A DNA stretch of 64,000 bases from Typha latifolia (Eukaryota; Streptophyta; Magnoliopsida; Poales; Typhaceae). Below, one piece after another: positions 13,178 through 25,670 of the stretch; positions within the stretch are counted from its first letter, which is position 1; every line of letters begins with the position of its first letter. The notes under the pieces are model-generated. The model was not told where the DNA came from. It saw only the letters and a list, made by a program, of their open reading frames with translations, and did not search any database. The stretch covers positions 16,890,704 to 16,954,703 of the forward strand of contig CM034099.1 in NCBI GenBank assembly GCA_019914945.1, given 5' to 3'. Made by a program: the position numbers and the translations under genes.

Positions 13178-14715
13178 TCACCACTTCCCCTGGAAGTAAA
13201 AATCCCTCTCTACTTCTTTGCTCAAATCCATGGACCGGTCGAGGCGGCCGACGACGGCGGTCTTGAAGTCGAACGACTCCTGCACTCTCCTGCAAGACCT
13301 CTGCATTCCAACTCCACTCAAGCTTGCTCTGGACTCCAACATGGCCTCGCTCAATGGGAGCTTCTTCCTCACCATGGCCGGCTCCGGTCTCTGCTTCGGC
13401 GCGCTCTGCGACCGCACCTTCGCCTCGAACGACTGCGTGTTCGCCATGTAGTTTGGGCAATTGGGTAGGTTCCAGAATCGCCGGAAACCACCGTTGGCAT
13501 CGCCGCACACGCTCTTGGCCGGAGTTATAGGTATTTTTCCTGATACATTCGCGTACCGAGGCGTGCTCTGAGCCGTGGCAGAGTACCGGCATTGCTCGCC
13601 GGGGAGATACCAATCGTAGTCTTCAAAGTCCCGGGAATTGGGTATCAAGATTTGAGCCGGAATCCGGCTTGGGAGTGGAGAGGAGACCGGGATCGCAGGA
13701 GTGTCCTCATTTGGGTCTACGACAGTCGGGCTTGTTCGACGCGAGGATTGCGACTTGGGACGGCAAGTATCAATCTCGACGATCTTTGGGCTCCGGTCGA
13801 AGCCGATGTCGGTGCTCGCCGACAGCCGCCTGCTGTGGAACGACGCCATTTGCTCACTTCGGTTGTCTTCGTACCTTTCCTGCTATTGATATATAGAAAT
13901 AGAGTCATTTAAATGTATGCAAGCTATTGGAGTAACTAAGAATTTCAAAGGACTTGGAGAACAAACCAGAGATCTCCTTGGTTGGAAGGGTAGATTTCGA
14001 GATCTATGAGCTCGAACAGTGGCTTGAGCTCTAATGAGAGCTTGCATGCTGTGTAGAGTTGCAGCTGCTTGCTTACGAACTAGATATCCTCTAGCCAATG
14101 CCTGAAGCTTAACCAATGCTTTGAGAGCCCTGAGAGCTTTCTTCGCCTGCAAAGAAGTAAAAAGTTGCGAACTTTCGATAAGCTATTCATACTAACAAAG
14201 AATTGAAGACAAACCCAACTAAGATAACAAGTAATAAAAGCTCGGATAAGAGATGCAAGAACAGTGAATAAGAATAAAGCCTATTCCTTTGGAATAATTA
14301 CCAAATATCCTCTAAAAGCCGTTTGGATCTTGACAGCAGCCGCCAGTTTCTCATGGACCACCTTGCCCCTCCCCTGGCTCGTGAGACGTACGACGGCTAC
14401 CGCCGCCTGCGCCGCAGCCAGGGCCGCATCTGCAGCGGCGGCGGTTGCAGCGGCGACGGCGATGGCATGCTTGCTCTGTTCCCTTTCTGTCTCGGTGTAC
14501 AGAGACTTCAACCAAGCCGCCTCCGCTGCTTTGGCGATTGATGGGTTGTGGCCCATGGCCGATTCGTTCAAGTCTCGGGAGGAAGGCTTCGCAAAGCTCC
14601 ACCTTTTCTTCTCTTTGGTATGCTCCCCGCCATTGATGGGATGCTCTTTGTGTTCTTTGGTCTCCTTCTTGCCTCCTCCTAAGAGGTTTCTTAGCCACCT
14701 CGTAGCCCGACCCAT
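13178..14715 (-). CDS. IQD family calmodulin-binding protein
   Basis: Three coding exons on the minus strand: 14715-14302, 14146-13967, 13879-13178 (1296 nt, 431 aa). The start [17 protein letters not shown] is the conserved IQD N-terminus. An Ala-rich helix (about residues 85-125) precedes the IQ67 domain: IQTAFRGYL at the end of exon 1, [20 protein letters not shown] in exon 2, then a third IQ-like motif around [15 protein letters not shown]. The intron between GYL and AKKAL is at the position conserved in IQD genes. After [14 protein letters not shown] come HSRRLSAS and a Ser/Pro-rich C-terminal half with an [14 protein letters not shown] stretch. IQD proteins are calmodulin-binding scaffolds, often on microtubules, the plasma membrane or in the nucleus. 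Exons are GC-rich against AT-rich introns. Family is firm; the subgroup (IQD22-26-like) is a guess. Confidence 0.95.
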
Positions 14716-15352
14716 AGGAGAAGAGTTGTTGAGAAAATGGTGGGCTTGGAGGTGCTGCAAGGGAAGAGGAGGTAATGGGTATGAATTAAGAGCTCATCTA
14801 CTCAATATCTTTGAGGTAGTAAAAAGTTTCAAAAGAGGGGGAGACGCAGTTCTATCTTTGTTCTTTTATCCCTCTAAACTCTCCTAATTAAGTTTATGTC
14901 CTTCTAAGTCTGATATTTAAATTAAAGATGATACATTAATAATAACTAAGACAATAAATAATCTTAGCTGGCATGTATCTATACAAAGATGAAGGAAAAA
15001 AAAGTTTTTTTAAAAATATTTTTCCAAATCTACTAGTTACCAAAAATGCACATGCAAAAAAGAGTTATCTTTGAGGCATCCAAAGTTTCTAAAGGAGAGA
15101 AGTTACAGTGAAAGGCAAAGAAGAAGAAGAAGAAGAAAAAAAAAACCTTTGAGAAAAGCCAATAGATGCTAGCAATTGGAGAGTAGGAAAGGTGGAAAGA
15201 GCTGTCAACCCCTCGTGAAGAACTGCATTACAAGACAAAGTTGATGCTCCGAGTAGAGCTGGGGAAAGAGAGAGACCCTTTCCCACCCAACCCCATTAAA
15301 CTATTAGAAATTGCAACCTAAAGCAAAATACATTACAATTAAAACAATAGGG

Positions 15353-15439
<87 letters not shown>

Positions 15440-16420
15440 GAAAGAAGTAGATGGGAGTGGAGGGAAAGAGTTAGAGCAACTGGGCCACCCTCAGAATTCA
15501 AATTGTTGAAGTCATTGGAGGAGGAGATTGCTTAGCCTAATCTGGGTGGTTCAAAAGGGCACAGAGAGGAAGCAGCTCACATTCCAAAATATTCTCCACC
15601 TCTCCAAAATTTTAGCAGAAGAAGACAGAGAAGAGAAAAGATTACTTGTGACCCCTAAAGCACCATTGTCATCAAACTTGTTATTCACTTAGGAACAAAG
15701 AGAAGAAGACAATGTAAGCAACAGGAGAAAGGAAACCAACTTCTGAAGTTACCCAAGCTGGGAGGATTTTCCTTCAATGGAGAACTTAAGAACGCAACAC
15801 CCAAATCAAAACATGCATGACCAAGTCCATTCTCTCTCTCACTCTCTCTATATATATGTATATATACTCCTTGATCTTATGGTTGCTGACAATCTCGCGA
15901 ATCAATCCATAACTTTTCATTTATGATAGATTCTATCTCTCTCAGTTTCTTTATTTTATTTTATTTTCTCAATTACTTCCTCTCTTTCCTATCTGCTACA
16001 AGTTTCAGCCTTTCATCTCTAAAAGGGCTACCATTAAAGGACGATATCGCAAGCCAGAGATGGAAAGGAGAAGTGGGCAACTGCGTATTCTCCACCTGCC
16101 ACAATCTCACATAGACGTCATCATAGAAAGAGAGAAATGGGCTTTCCATATCTTTCTCTCCCCTGACCAAGATGACGACTTTAATCACCATGTCAATTAA
16201 AGGAAAATAAAAATAAAATCCCTCCCAAAAAAAGAAGAGAAAGTTAAAGGAAGAGACTTACTTGATTACTTCTTATCTCCTCTCGCTGGTTGCTATTCCA
16301 CAACCAACCGTCTTCACTGCTTTAGAGAATCCATGGTGGGTTGCTAAAAGAAAGCTTAAGCTAAGAGGAGGAAAAAGTGGGATCTTTATCTAGTCTTTTG
16401 GGTACGGGAGGCAAGGGGAT
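14716..16420 (-). other. 5' leader exons and long leader intron of the IQD gene
   Basis: On the minus strand a strong acceptor (CTTCCCTTGCAG) precedes 14754, giving 39 bases of leader joined to the ATG. A clear donor GTAAGT lies at 16262-16257. This implies a leader intron of about 1.5 kb (16262-14755) and a first exon near 16400-16263. Additional small leader exons cannot be excluded. Confidence 0.45.
15355..15437. repeat. (GA)n microsatellite, about 41 units
   Basis: An uninterrupted GA tract of about 83 bp follows a G6 run. On the gene strand it reads (CT)n within the inferred leader intron of the IQD gene. GAGA tracts in plants can bind BBR/BPC proteins, but no function is shown here. 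Confidence 0.97.
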
Positions 16421-19400
16421 CGAGAGGAATCGCTTCTTTTTGGGCAATCTCCTCTAAGCTCTAGGAATGGAATGAGGGGGTATTTTGATGCGAGAGAGGA
16501 AGGAGAGATTTGAAAAGCGAATCCCTTCTCCTAAGAATAATTTATTTTTTGGAAATTGTTTTTAAATACAGGAAGGTTTTAAATTTTCCTGTTATGGACG
16601 ATGGGACAACGTTCCACTATCCCTAAATGGAAAAAAAAGGCCAACCTCTTACCAAGGCAAGTTTAAACGGGTCGGATAATATTAGATCCGATCCGTGAAG
16701 TTATTATTTTAAAAAAAAAAAAATCGTACTCCTACCAGATTTTTATTTTTCATGTGAAATCGTAGAAAAATTATAAGAGTAAAATTTAATTAAAAAATAA
16801 AAAAGAATTACAGGAGTGATTCTATTTAAATTTCCCGCTAATATACGGAATCTTTTTAAATTTTTGAAACGGAGTGCACCTTAAACTAACGGAAGATTCC
16901 GACATATTCCCCTAATGACGAAAGTGCCACCATTCACGTGGTGAAGGAACCCTAAATTTCAAACGTGAAGCGGGGTATTTCTGTCATTTTGCTGCGCAAT
17001 TTGATAAAAGTTAATTAATATACTAAGCTAGTATGAAAAGGATCCGTTGGAAGAGGGGTCGATGGTGGACTGGTCAATGAATGATTCAGCTATTGGGATA
17101 TTAATTGTGTACTTAGTTTTCTAAATTATTCTCTTCCTATTTCATAATTAATGTGGCTTTATTGAGTTCATAATGCACCTTTAATTTTGTCTTACTAATC
17201 AATATTAGAGATTTGAGCACAGTTAAAGATTTAATTTGTGTACTATTTCATTATTTTTATCCAAATTTTAAACTTATTCACATTGGAAGATAATCTCTCT
17301 AAGATATGTCTCGACTATAGTATACTAGTATACTACTAGCCAAAGCCTCTAGAGGTAAATGTTTAGTGTGGAGGAGTTATTTTTTATAGCTATTTTAGGT
17401 CTACGCACTAAATATTGTGCTCGGATAAATGAGTTACTAATTTATTTACCGAAGTAGGTGTTACGGACCAGATTTGGAACAATTTGTCCGAATGATGATT
17501 ATAAAAATTTAGGTAAAGGTAGCCTCATGAGTTAGGGTTCTAATGGCTCTAGCTTCACATAAATCAGAGATCGAGATGAAAAGATAAAAATAAAATAGTG
17601 AAGATAGGTTAGGAAAGGCAAAACGGTAATTTCTGACGTTGTAGCGGTCGTCAGAGGGTGATGGACGGCCAAGGGTGGTGGTGGACGGCCGTGTAGTAGG
17701 GTGGCTGCTGGAGGTAGGAGGTGGCTAAGATTTGGATGCTCGAAAGATATCTACGGTTAAGATCTACTCCTATAAAGATAAAGACAATCCAACGGTTAAT
17801 GTAAACAAAATAATGATGAAAATAATAACGGGCTAAACTCAGATTTCTCTTAATAATCATTATCAACTCATGTCCACCCCTATTTATAGGAGTAAAATCC
17901 CTAACAGATCGGATTCACATGTGGATTATCTGATTTATTTAAAATTATTTGAAATTCAAAACAGAAAGATAAAGCTAAGTAACTAATGTGACTCAACTCT
18001 ACTTGACTCGACTTAACCCATGTAGTCGGATCATAATAGTAGGTGATTTTTAGTTCACGTGGCTACTGCGTAAGTAAATCAAAGGATAATAATTTTATTC
18101 AATAAGAATCTCTAACTTAGACGAATGATTCTCAGTTGGCATAGAAAATTAAGGTGTAGATCTAGAAATTGCTCAATAGTTGTGAGAATATTTTTCTATG
18201 TCGTATGCTCAAAATCCCTCACAGAAAAAAAAAATATATTAAGTAGAATTATTAACTCAGATAATAATTTTGTATACATGTATAAATTATCCTACGTGGC
18301 ATTCATCTAAGCCGAAACTTAAACTTAATTAGTGGGATAAATAAGTTTGTAACTCATCCAGTTGAATATATTGCTTGGTATATGCACACTAAGAACAATA
18401 AAAATCTCAATCCAAAATTTAAAGAAGTCAGTCAGTCTCCTCTTGGTGTCTTGCCTCTATGTGGCTCCCCCACTACTTATGGTTGAGATATCTAGTTAAT
18501 TATCATAAAAGAAAAGGAAAGAATAACTTCTTTTTTTTTTGGAGGGAATGTGGGTTTTTGGGGAAGTTCTGTGGGAATTTCACGGTGATAGAGGACTGAG
18601 TACCTGACCCAGGAGGAAACTTATCCAGAAAAGTAGTACGAAAAGAAGAATCACCAAGTAATTTCCTTTCAAATGTCTCAAATTTGGATTGGAGTTTTCG
18701 AAGGAGCTGCAACATTTTCCATGGAGATCCAACTTTTCCATCGTAGATACCAGGACATGAAGGAATAAGAGTATTACGTAGTCATCTACAAACTTCACTA
18801 TCTACTAATCCTCAGTTGTTTTATCCCAAACATCTAATCTCTGAAAAAAGCTCGCTTGAGAGAAGCTAGCAAATGCTACCTTAATTTTACACCATCTTTC
18901 TGGATCATTCAAGTACTTTTATTAGATTGTAATCTCTCAGTTGAAGTAATTGAAGTAGAGTAGTAGACTCATCCAAGTTGCTTGCGGGCTGTCATAAAGT
19001 AACACTTTCAGGAGCCAAATTTGACCAGGAAGTGCATTGCACTGATGGTATCAGATGCATGAAGTGGGAGTTGACCATGCTGGCAGGATAAAGGAGTGTC
19101 ATATTTGTTGGCCTGCAAGGTTAAAATACTGAGGGGCTTTGTCTCCTGCATCATGGCATTCTCTTGATGCCTGCAGGCACTTGCAGCTAATAGATGTCTC
19201 TCAGCCAACTTGAGAAACTTAAGAGAATGCACTGCTGCAATCTGACAATAGAGCGTAGCTCATCTCTACTTGGGTAAGTGTGCCTCATTTATTAGCATTT
19301 CATAAAACTTCTTATCAATTTAGTTGCAATTAAAATTCTTTTGTGCATCAACAGGTAGGTCAAATAAGCCAGTCAGGAATCTTGGCTTAAACCTGCAATC

Positions 19401-19671
19401 AGGGTGCAACTCACACTGTGTTAGCTGCAAGAAGAAGTTAGAAGTACTTGCATCTTTTAACTTGACCTAATATGTGATGAAAGACTGATAGCTTTCCACT
19501 GTTCAATTCTATAGCAGACACCATTTGTGCTTCAACGCTTGCCGTGGAAGTAAATGGGAAAGCTAATTAATGGCTTCTTTCTCCCTTCTCGAAGCCTATC
19601 TCTTCATTTTGGGGGGCTAATGTACTACCATTATTATTTTAAAATGATGCCCTTTAATTAGTGGAAACCTT
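16421..19671. other. Intergenic, repeat-derived sequence
   Basis: No gene recognised. A G-box core (CACGTG near 16936) lies about 500 bases upstream of the IQD leader. A possible LTR remnant is listed separately. Between 18500 and 19670 several short open frames exist, but none shows a family motif. Confidence 0.4.
17459..18050. mobile_element. Possible LTR-retrotransposon remnant
   Basis: The stretch begins TGTTACGGACC, has a moderately GC-rich middle (17630-17720), and carries a CCTATTTATAGGAG box of the kind seen at LTR promoters (about 17879-17892). I cannot find a matching 3' end, a second LTR, a primer-binding site or a clean target duplication. Boundaries are approximate. Confidence 0.25.
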
Positions 19672-21530
19672 CATGGGATTAAGCTTGTAGTCAGTCTAAG
19701 GCCACGCCTTCACTTGCCTGTTTGTTTCCTGATGACCTCCTCATCTTCGGGAAGGGATGGCATTGGAGAAAGAAATCACAAGTATAGCTACTGTTTTGGA
19801 AGCCTACTACAATAATATCTCTGGACAGGAGATCAATATTGACAAGATCGCCGTCCATTTCGTCAAGCTAACTACCCCAGGCAAAATGTGCTATAATCTA
19901 AAGAATTAGCCGGAGAGGATAATTACCTGGGTAATCCTCATTTAGTAGGCAAATCAAAGGCACAACGTACCAGTTCTTTCATTAGATACAATTATACAAA
20001 GAAGGTTTGCATCTTGGAAGGGACGGTCATTGACGCAAGCGGGTCATTTGGTGTTGATAAAGGATGCATTGAGCTCACTTCCGTTCTACTTCATGATTAC
20101 GTCTCTTTTCTCAATAAGATCAAATCTCTAATGCGAGATTCTTTTGTGGGAATTTAAGGAAAGAAAAGAGAACTTATGTCTTTTACGGATGGAATAGATT
20201 ATGCAAGCAAGTCTGTCTTAAAAAAGGAGAACTTGGCATTCCACATCCTCAGTATGTGAATGAAGCTCTTATTCTCAAACTGAGTAAAAGTATTGAAAGC
20301 TAAATACCATCCTCATCTTTTTGGAAAGCCAAAACCAAAGCTACTGCAAGCTGAACTTGGAATACTATATCCCATCTCAAGGAATTTTTACAAGCAACTG
20401 CAAAATTCTTGTTAGATGGAACACAAACTATGGTGGAACTCGTCTTCTCAACTGTACCTGCATCTATCATCCTCAAAATGTACACGAGCCCGGATTCAAG
20501 CATACGCCAAGATGTGATCATGTGGAATAATACTACGAGTTTTGGGGCCTTCTCAACCAAACCAGCATGCAAATTAAGCTCTAATGAACAACTACTGGGA
20601 GTGTAGCACATCAAGCACGAGGTTAGACAACATATCCACATTTATTCGGAAGAATGCAGCAACTTAACCGAGTATCAAAGTTTTCTTATGGAAGTACTTC
20701 GCTAGCGCTCTAGCTATGTGCCCACGTTATTCATGCCGATTGGTTTTGTAGCCATTTTGGTTTTAGGCTTGGAGGAAGATCCAATCAACTCAAAAAATTG
20801 GATTACCGAGCTGAACTCGAGCATTTCTCATAAAGAAATGTCATATTATATCAATATCCTATGAGAAATATGGAAGGCACGCTACGAAAGAGTATTCAGA
20901 GGGGCTTTAGCAAACTCGACTAAAGTAGTTGCTGATGCAGAGACAAAGATTACTATGATGGCAATAGACCTGCAAAAGGAGCTTTACCATAATTTGTACA
21001 ATCTCCAAGACCCTACCCCTACCAGCTAATGCCTTGGCAATGGTGGTGATGGCATTTATGTTGCATGTTAGGAGAAACATGTGAGGTTTGGGAGGTCAAT
21101 CTGTTTGGAAAAGTGCGGCAATACATTATATGGAGAAACATAGACATTCTCGAAGGTATTAAGGTATTGATGGTAGCCAAAGATTACGTGGCTAAGTGGA
21201 TTATAAACGATTATTAAAGTGAAGTTGAAACTATTGATTGCAAAAAGAAGTACCAGCAGTCGAATACTCTTCAACTCTAATTCAAGATTGTAATATAGGA
21301 TACGGATATGCTATGCCTATTCTAAGTCTTTGAAACAATTTAAATGCAGGTTATTAGTTTGCCACGCCATCCACTACATCAAATTTGTAATCGTGTTTAC
21401 CGCTAAATACATTTGTCTACGGAATGTCAAAAAGGACAAAAGCGTTGCTGTAATTGTCCTGGCAAAGAGATCGAATTTCAGGGCTATTCAGCACAAAAGA
21501 AGATCAAGGGACGGAATCAATCAACAGTGA
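19672..21530 (+). pseudogene. Decayed L1-type LINE reverse transcriptase and RNase H remnant
   Basis: Broken plus-strand frames follow the order of a plant L1 non-LTR retrotransposon ORF2. FPDDLLIFGKG at 19735-19767 is the catalytic FADD box with Ala to Pro. After a frameshift come GQEINIDK (about 19827) and further C-terminal RT pieces such as ALSS and LPFYFM (about 20070-20090) and LGIPHPQYVNEALILK (about 20230-20280). The zf-RVT-like region (SIKVFLWKYFASAL, about 20672-20713) follows, then EIWKARYERVFRG from 20865, where the usual preceding Trp is a stop. The last part resembles a degraded RNase H domain. Several frameshifts and stops make it inactive. The 5' half with the endonuclease is absent, so the copy is 5'-truncated or older than its visible limits. 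Confidence 0.8.
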
Positions 21531-21696
21531 CTGAGAAATCAAGATAGGAAAACAAATACCCTCACAGGTGATCTTACGTACCTTTTTGTTGTTGCAGTAA
21601 TCTTATCAAACACTTTAAATTCATGAATTGAACAACTCCACGAGGTAAACAAAGCTAAAAGTAATTTGATATTATCAAGGAAACATCAATGTTTAA

Positions 21697-21780
21697 TAAC
21701 AATAGTAACATAATCAACAACAATAACAAATATTTAGTCCCAACTATTTGGGCCATCTTGTTTACTAGTCACAAATATAA
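21697..21780 (-). mobile_element. 3' tail of an RTE-type LINE or dependent SINE
   Basis: On the minus strand the sequence reads CCCAAATAGTTGGGACTAAA followed by a TTG-rich tail (TTGTTATTGTTGTTG). The AGTTGGGACTAA...(TTG)n signature is typical of 3' ends of plant RTE-clade LINEs and the SINEs that copy them. It lies just beyond the stop of the EF2 gene, possibly inside its 3' UTR, in the same orientation. Confidence 0.5.
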
Positions 21781-21877
21781 CAATAGAAAGCTCAATAGAG
21801 GAAATATGCAGGCCAAATCACCATAAGTTACAGTAAGACCAAGGGGGAGACTCGTATATAAATTGTAGAGCTCCTCC

Positions 21878-24800
21878 CTAAAGCTTGTCTTCAAATTCAG
21901 ATAGTGGGGTCATCTGCTCCTTTAGCCCCTTCCTCTTACGGATATCACTAACAAGATGCGCAGCTTGAGAACCGGGCTCCAAGGGGTCAGAGGACATCAT
22001 GTCCCAGTGATCAAAGACACACTGGGGGAATGCCTGCCCTGATGTTGCAGCCCTTAAAGTGCTTGAGAATCCAAAGGACTCGATGACTGGGAGGTAGGCT
22101 TTGATATTGTAAAGTGGAGTACCTGGCCTCTGCAACTCCTCAAAAACATGGCCTCTCTTCTGGTTGAGAACACCGTAGATACCTCCCAGTGCTTGCTCAG
22201 GTGCCTGGATCTCTACCAAGTAGACTGGTTCGAGGAGCCTAGGTTTAGCTGTTAACTGAGAAGCATATATAACCCTTCTTGCTGTAGGAATAACCTGTCC
22301 ACCACCTCTGTGGATAGCATCAGCATGCAGCACCACATCACAGACCTCAAAGCATATAGCTCGCATGTTTTCTTCAGCCAGGGCACCTTCCTTTGATGCC
22401 CACTGGAACCCAGCAACAACAGAGTCCTTAATCTCATTAAGGTATTGAACTCCTTTGCACATATCAACAACCATGTTTGGTCCAGTTGTTTCAGGCCCAA
22501 AGCACCATATCTTCTTGGCGAGATCCTTGTCCCACCCAAACTCTTCCGACAAAATCTTTGCACGTACTTTAGGGTCATCTCGTGGGCCGATTTTCCCTTC
22601 ATCAATGGCCTCAGCGAGCCCCTCCTCCATTGGGCGTGCTTCCATGTAAAGACGGTTGTGCTTGTTTGGAGACTTGCTCATCACTGTCCTCGAAGATTTT
22701 TCAAGTACAGTTTCACGGAAGGACACCACTGGATCAGAAACTACAATCTCTGCCCCTCCCATGAAGTCCTCTTGCAAGTCCTTCAAGCAAATCTCAAGAT
22801 GGAGCTCCCCAGCTCCAGCAATGATGTGTTCACCAGATTCCTCCATTGTACAAACCACCATGGGATCTGATTTGGCTAGTCGTTTCAAACCCTCCACAAG
22901 CTTTGGGAGATCTGAAGCTACCTTACACTGTACTGCAACACGAACAACAGGTGAAACTGAGAACTTCATGGCTTTGATTGGATGGGCATCAACCTCCTTC
23001 TCATTAGTAAGAGTTGCATTTTTGGTAATGAATTGGTCTAGCCCCACCATGGCTACTGTGTTTCCACAAGGCACATCCTCCACAGATTCTTGTTTCTTAC
23101 CCATCCATATAACAGTTCTTTGCACACTTTTCACATACAGATCCTTCTTCTGCCCTGGGATGTAGTTTGGTCCCATAATACGTACCTTCATACCTGTTGA
23201 AACCTTTCCAGAGAAAACTCGACCAAATGCAAAAAACCTACCCTTATCAGAAGCTGGAATCATCTTTGAAACATACAACATCAAAGGGCCTTCTGGATCA
23301 CAGTTTCTGATAGCATTTGCATATATATCATCAAGAGGACCCTCGTATAAATTCTCCACACGGTACCTTTGTGCCATGGAAGGTGATGGAAGGTGAAATA
23401 TCATCATTTCAAGAAGAGCGGTGCTTGCGGGCAACCAAGTCTGCATAACACGCTTCATCAAAGCCTTCCCCATTAATTCCTTCTCATCAGATTTCATGGT
23501 GACCCCAAGCTTCTGCAGCATTGGCCATAACTTATCTTTCTGATCATTCATGCAGGTGCTGATGATCTGCTTGATTGGCTCATAACAGAATTGTACAAAG
23601 CCACGTTTACAAGTAGGCGAGCCAGTATTCTTACTAGTCCATTTCCTGGTAGCAGGATCAAAGAAATTTTCACCCCAAAGTCTCTCCATCATCTTAGACT
23701 CATCTACCCCAAACTTAGAAGCATACATTTTTGCAAAGTTGGTTAATGTAAAAGCCCAACCATGCAATCCAGCAGAGAAAGCAACAGTACCTTTTTCTGG
23801 GTATACTTGCACGTCACCAAGAAGGACATCTTCATAAGTTGCCATAATAACATTTGCATTCTCGATGACACGCTGAAAGGTCTGATATGCTTCCTCACCT
23901 TCAACCTGGAGCTCTAGAAAGCATCGATCCATCTTGTTAACAGTCAAAACGGGCCTTATTCTTTCTCCTAAGGCCTGACGAAGGACTGTCTCCGTTTGGA
24001 CACATACACCTTCGACACAGTCCACAACAACAAGTGCTCCATCAGTGATACGGAGCGCAGCTGTGACCTCAGAGGAGAAATCTACGTGCCCAGGTGAATC
24101 AATAAGATTGATGAGGTATTCATTCCCAACCCTCTCACCCTTGAAGCTCTTCAAGGAGGCATCAGTCATCTCATAATAAAGGGAGATCCCTGTTGACTTA
24201 ATCGTGATACCTCGTTCTGCTTCATCCTGACGGGTATCTGTCATCCTAACATCTCCAGCAACCTCTTGCGCAATGATTCCAGCAGCCGCCACTAGTGAAT
24301 CCGTGAGGGTAGATTTCCCTGCAAGAAAAAGAAGAGCAAAGAACAACGTACAAAAACATTAAAGCACATGCGGTAAACCTGCATGCATGAAACTGTACTC
24401 AAATAAAGTCATGGTTGAGTTTCTGAAGACAAAAAAAAAAAAGAGAGGTGTGAAATCAACTTATATCACCACATTAAAAGGTTATCTTTCAAGACTGTTA
24501 AACATCAAGAAGTCAACTAGATCAACACCGTATGTTCCAATTATCATGTATTAGTGTATGATCTCCTATATCAGTGTAATGTTAGTTTTGCCCTTTCACG
24601 CTGCCATTTTCAAGTCCCTTATGGTTTCCTCTCCTTATTAAGCAAAGTTGCAACAAAATTAAGTCAATCTCCTTATTAATGCGTTAAATGTCTTTACTTA
24701 ACACGTCCAAACAATTTTGAACATTTTTTCCTCTCTTTTTATCCTCAGATGGTGGTATCCCTTTCACAAATTTAATTAATTTGTACTTTCTCTTCTATAC

Positions 24801-25670
24801 AGTAGCACCAATGCACCAAAGCCACCTCAACATCCTCTTCTACACTGTGAAGATAATGAAGAAATGAAATATGTATATTTAACATCTGGGTGCTTGGAGC
24901 AGACAAGTTCTAAAATTGCTTGCCATTATGAGTGGTTAATAGCCTTTATTCCATATATCTGCTGTCGGATGGAGTCAAAGAACATGGATGCCAACATGAC
25001 TATCGAGAGGTGTAAGAGACAAACACATGACCAGTGCACCACAACTTGTGTTCTCTCCTTGTGAGCTCTCCACTCACTCATAGTTATTAGCAATGTCATG
25101 ATTGTCATGAACCCTGGATGAAGAGCTCATCTCACGATTTGCCCAAAGCAGATGCCAAATTGTACCTTGCACGATCTGCTTGGGCAAAATCTCATCTCTT
25201 AGAGGGACAACCAGCATCTACCTTGTCAATGAGCCAGTAATGGAGTTCCCATGGCTATATATGGATGTTTGCTTTGGCAGAAAATGTGCAACACCACACA
25301 AATATCATAGAATACAATGTGGAAAAATATCAGAGCACACAACCAAGTAAATAATAAATGGAACCTGCATTCCCAACATTATAGTTTCAAGAATTAGTTC
25401 AATCCGATAAAGAAAGGCCATTGTGGCGATTGATAAATCAACGAATTGTTTGCCTTAGTAGAAAGAAAAGGAGTAAACAACGAAAGCAGATTTGGAGCAT
25501 AACAATAAAGATAAGCACATTGATTCCATGTATAGTGCAAAACCAAAGTTAACTAGTAAAAGAGAGGCAAATGTTGTACCATGGTCGACATGGGCAATAA
25601 CAGACATATTACGGATATTATGCTTCAGGTCCATAATCCTGCGAAGCTCCTCAGCAGTAAACTTCACCAT
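21878..25670 (-). CDS. EEF2: Translation elongation factor 2 (EF2 GTPase)
   Basis: Two coding exons on the minus strand: 25670-25580 and 24318-21878 (2532 nt, 843 aa, the normal plant EF2 length). The ATG opens [20 protein letters not shown]. The intron splits the P-loop glycine codon (AHVDHG|KST). Also visible are the switch region [21 protein letters not shown] (G3) and NKMD (G4). Domain II/III blocks and the domain IV tip [15 protein letters not shown], whose His receives the diphthamide modification, follow near residue 700. It ends SEFEDKL. EF2 drives GTP-dependent translocation of peptidyl-tRNA and mRNA on the cytosolic ribosome. All motifs are intact. The open frame also runs upstream of 24318 into the intron; that part is not coding. 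Confidence 0.98.

Noticed and set aside
13166..13912. Several plus-strand frames of 60-106 codons
   Set aside because: All are antisense to exon 3 of the IQD gene.
14264..14887. 207-codon plus-strand open frame, Ala-rich
   Set aside because: Antisense to exon 1 of the IQD gene; the open frame results from its GC-rich Ala codons.
15304..15535. Ser-Leu or Arg-Glu repeat open frames
   Set aside because: Pure translation of the (GA)n microsatellite on either strand.
20300..20641. 113-codon minus-strand open frame
   Set aside because: It is antisense to the LINE remnant, whose plus strand matches reverse-transcriptase C-terminal motifs.
22445..23165. Long plus-strand open frames across the EF2 region
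   Set aside because: They are antisense shadows of the highly conserved EF2 exon; their translations show no family motif.
24319..24346. Apparent EF2 start [11 protein letters not shown]
   Set aside because: Intron read-through ahead of a clear acceptor; the true first exon is at 25670-25580 and supplies the P-loop start.
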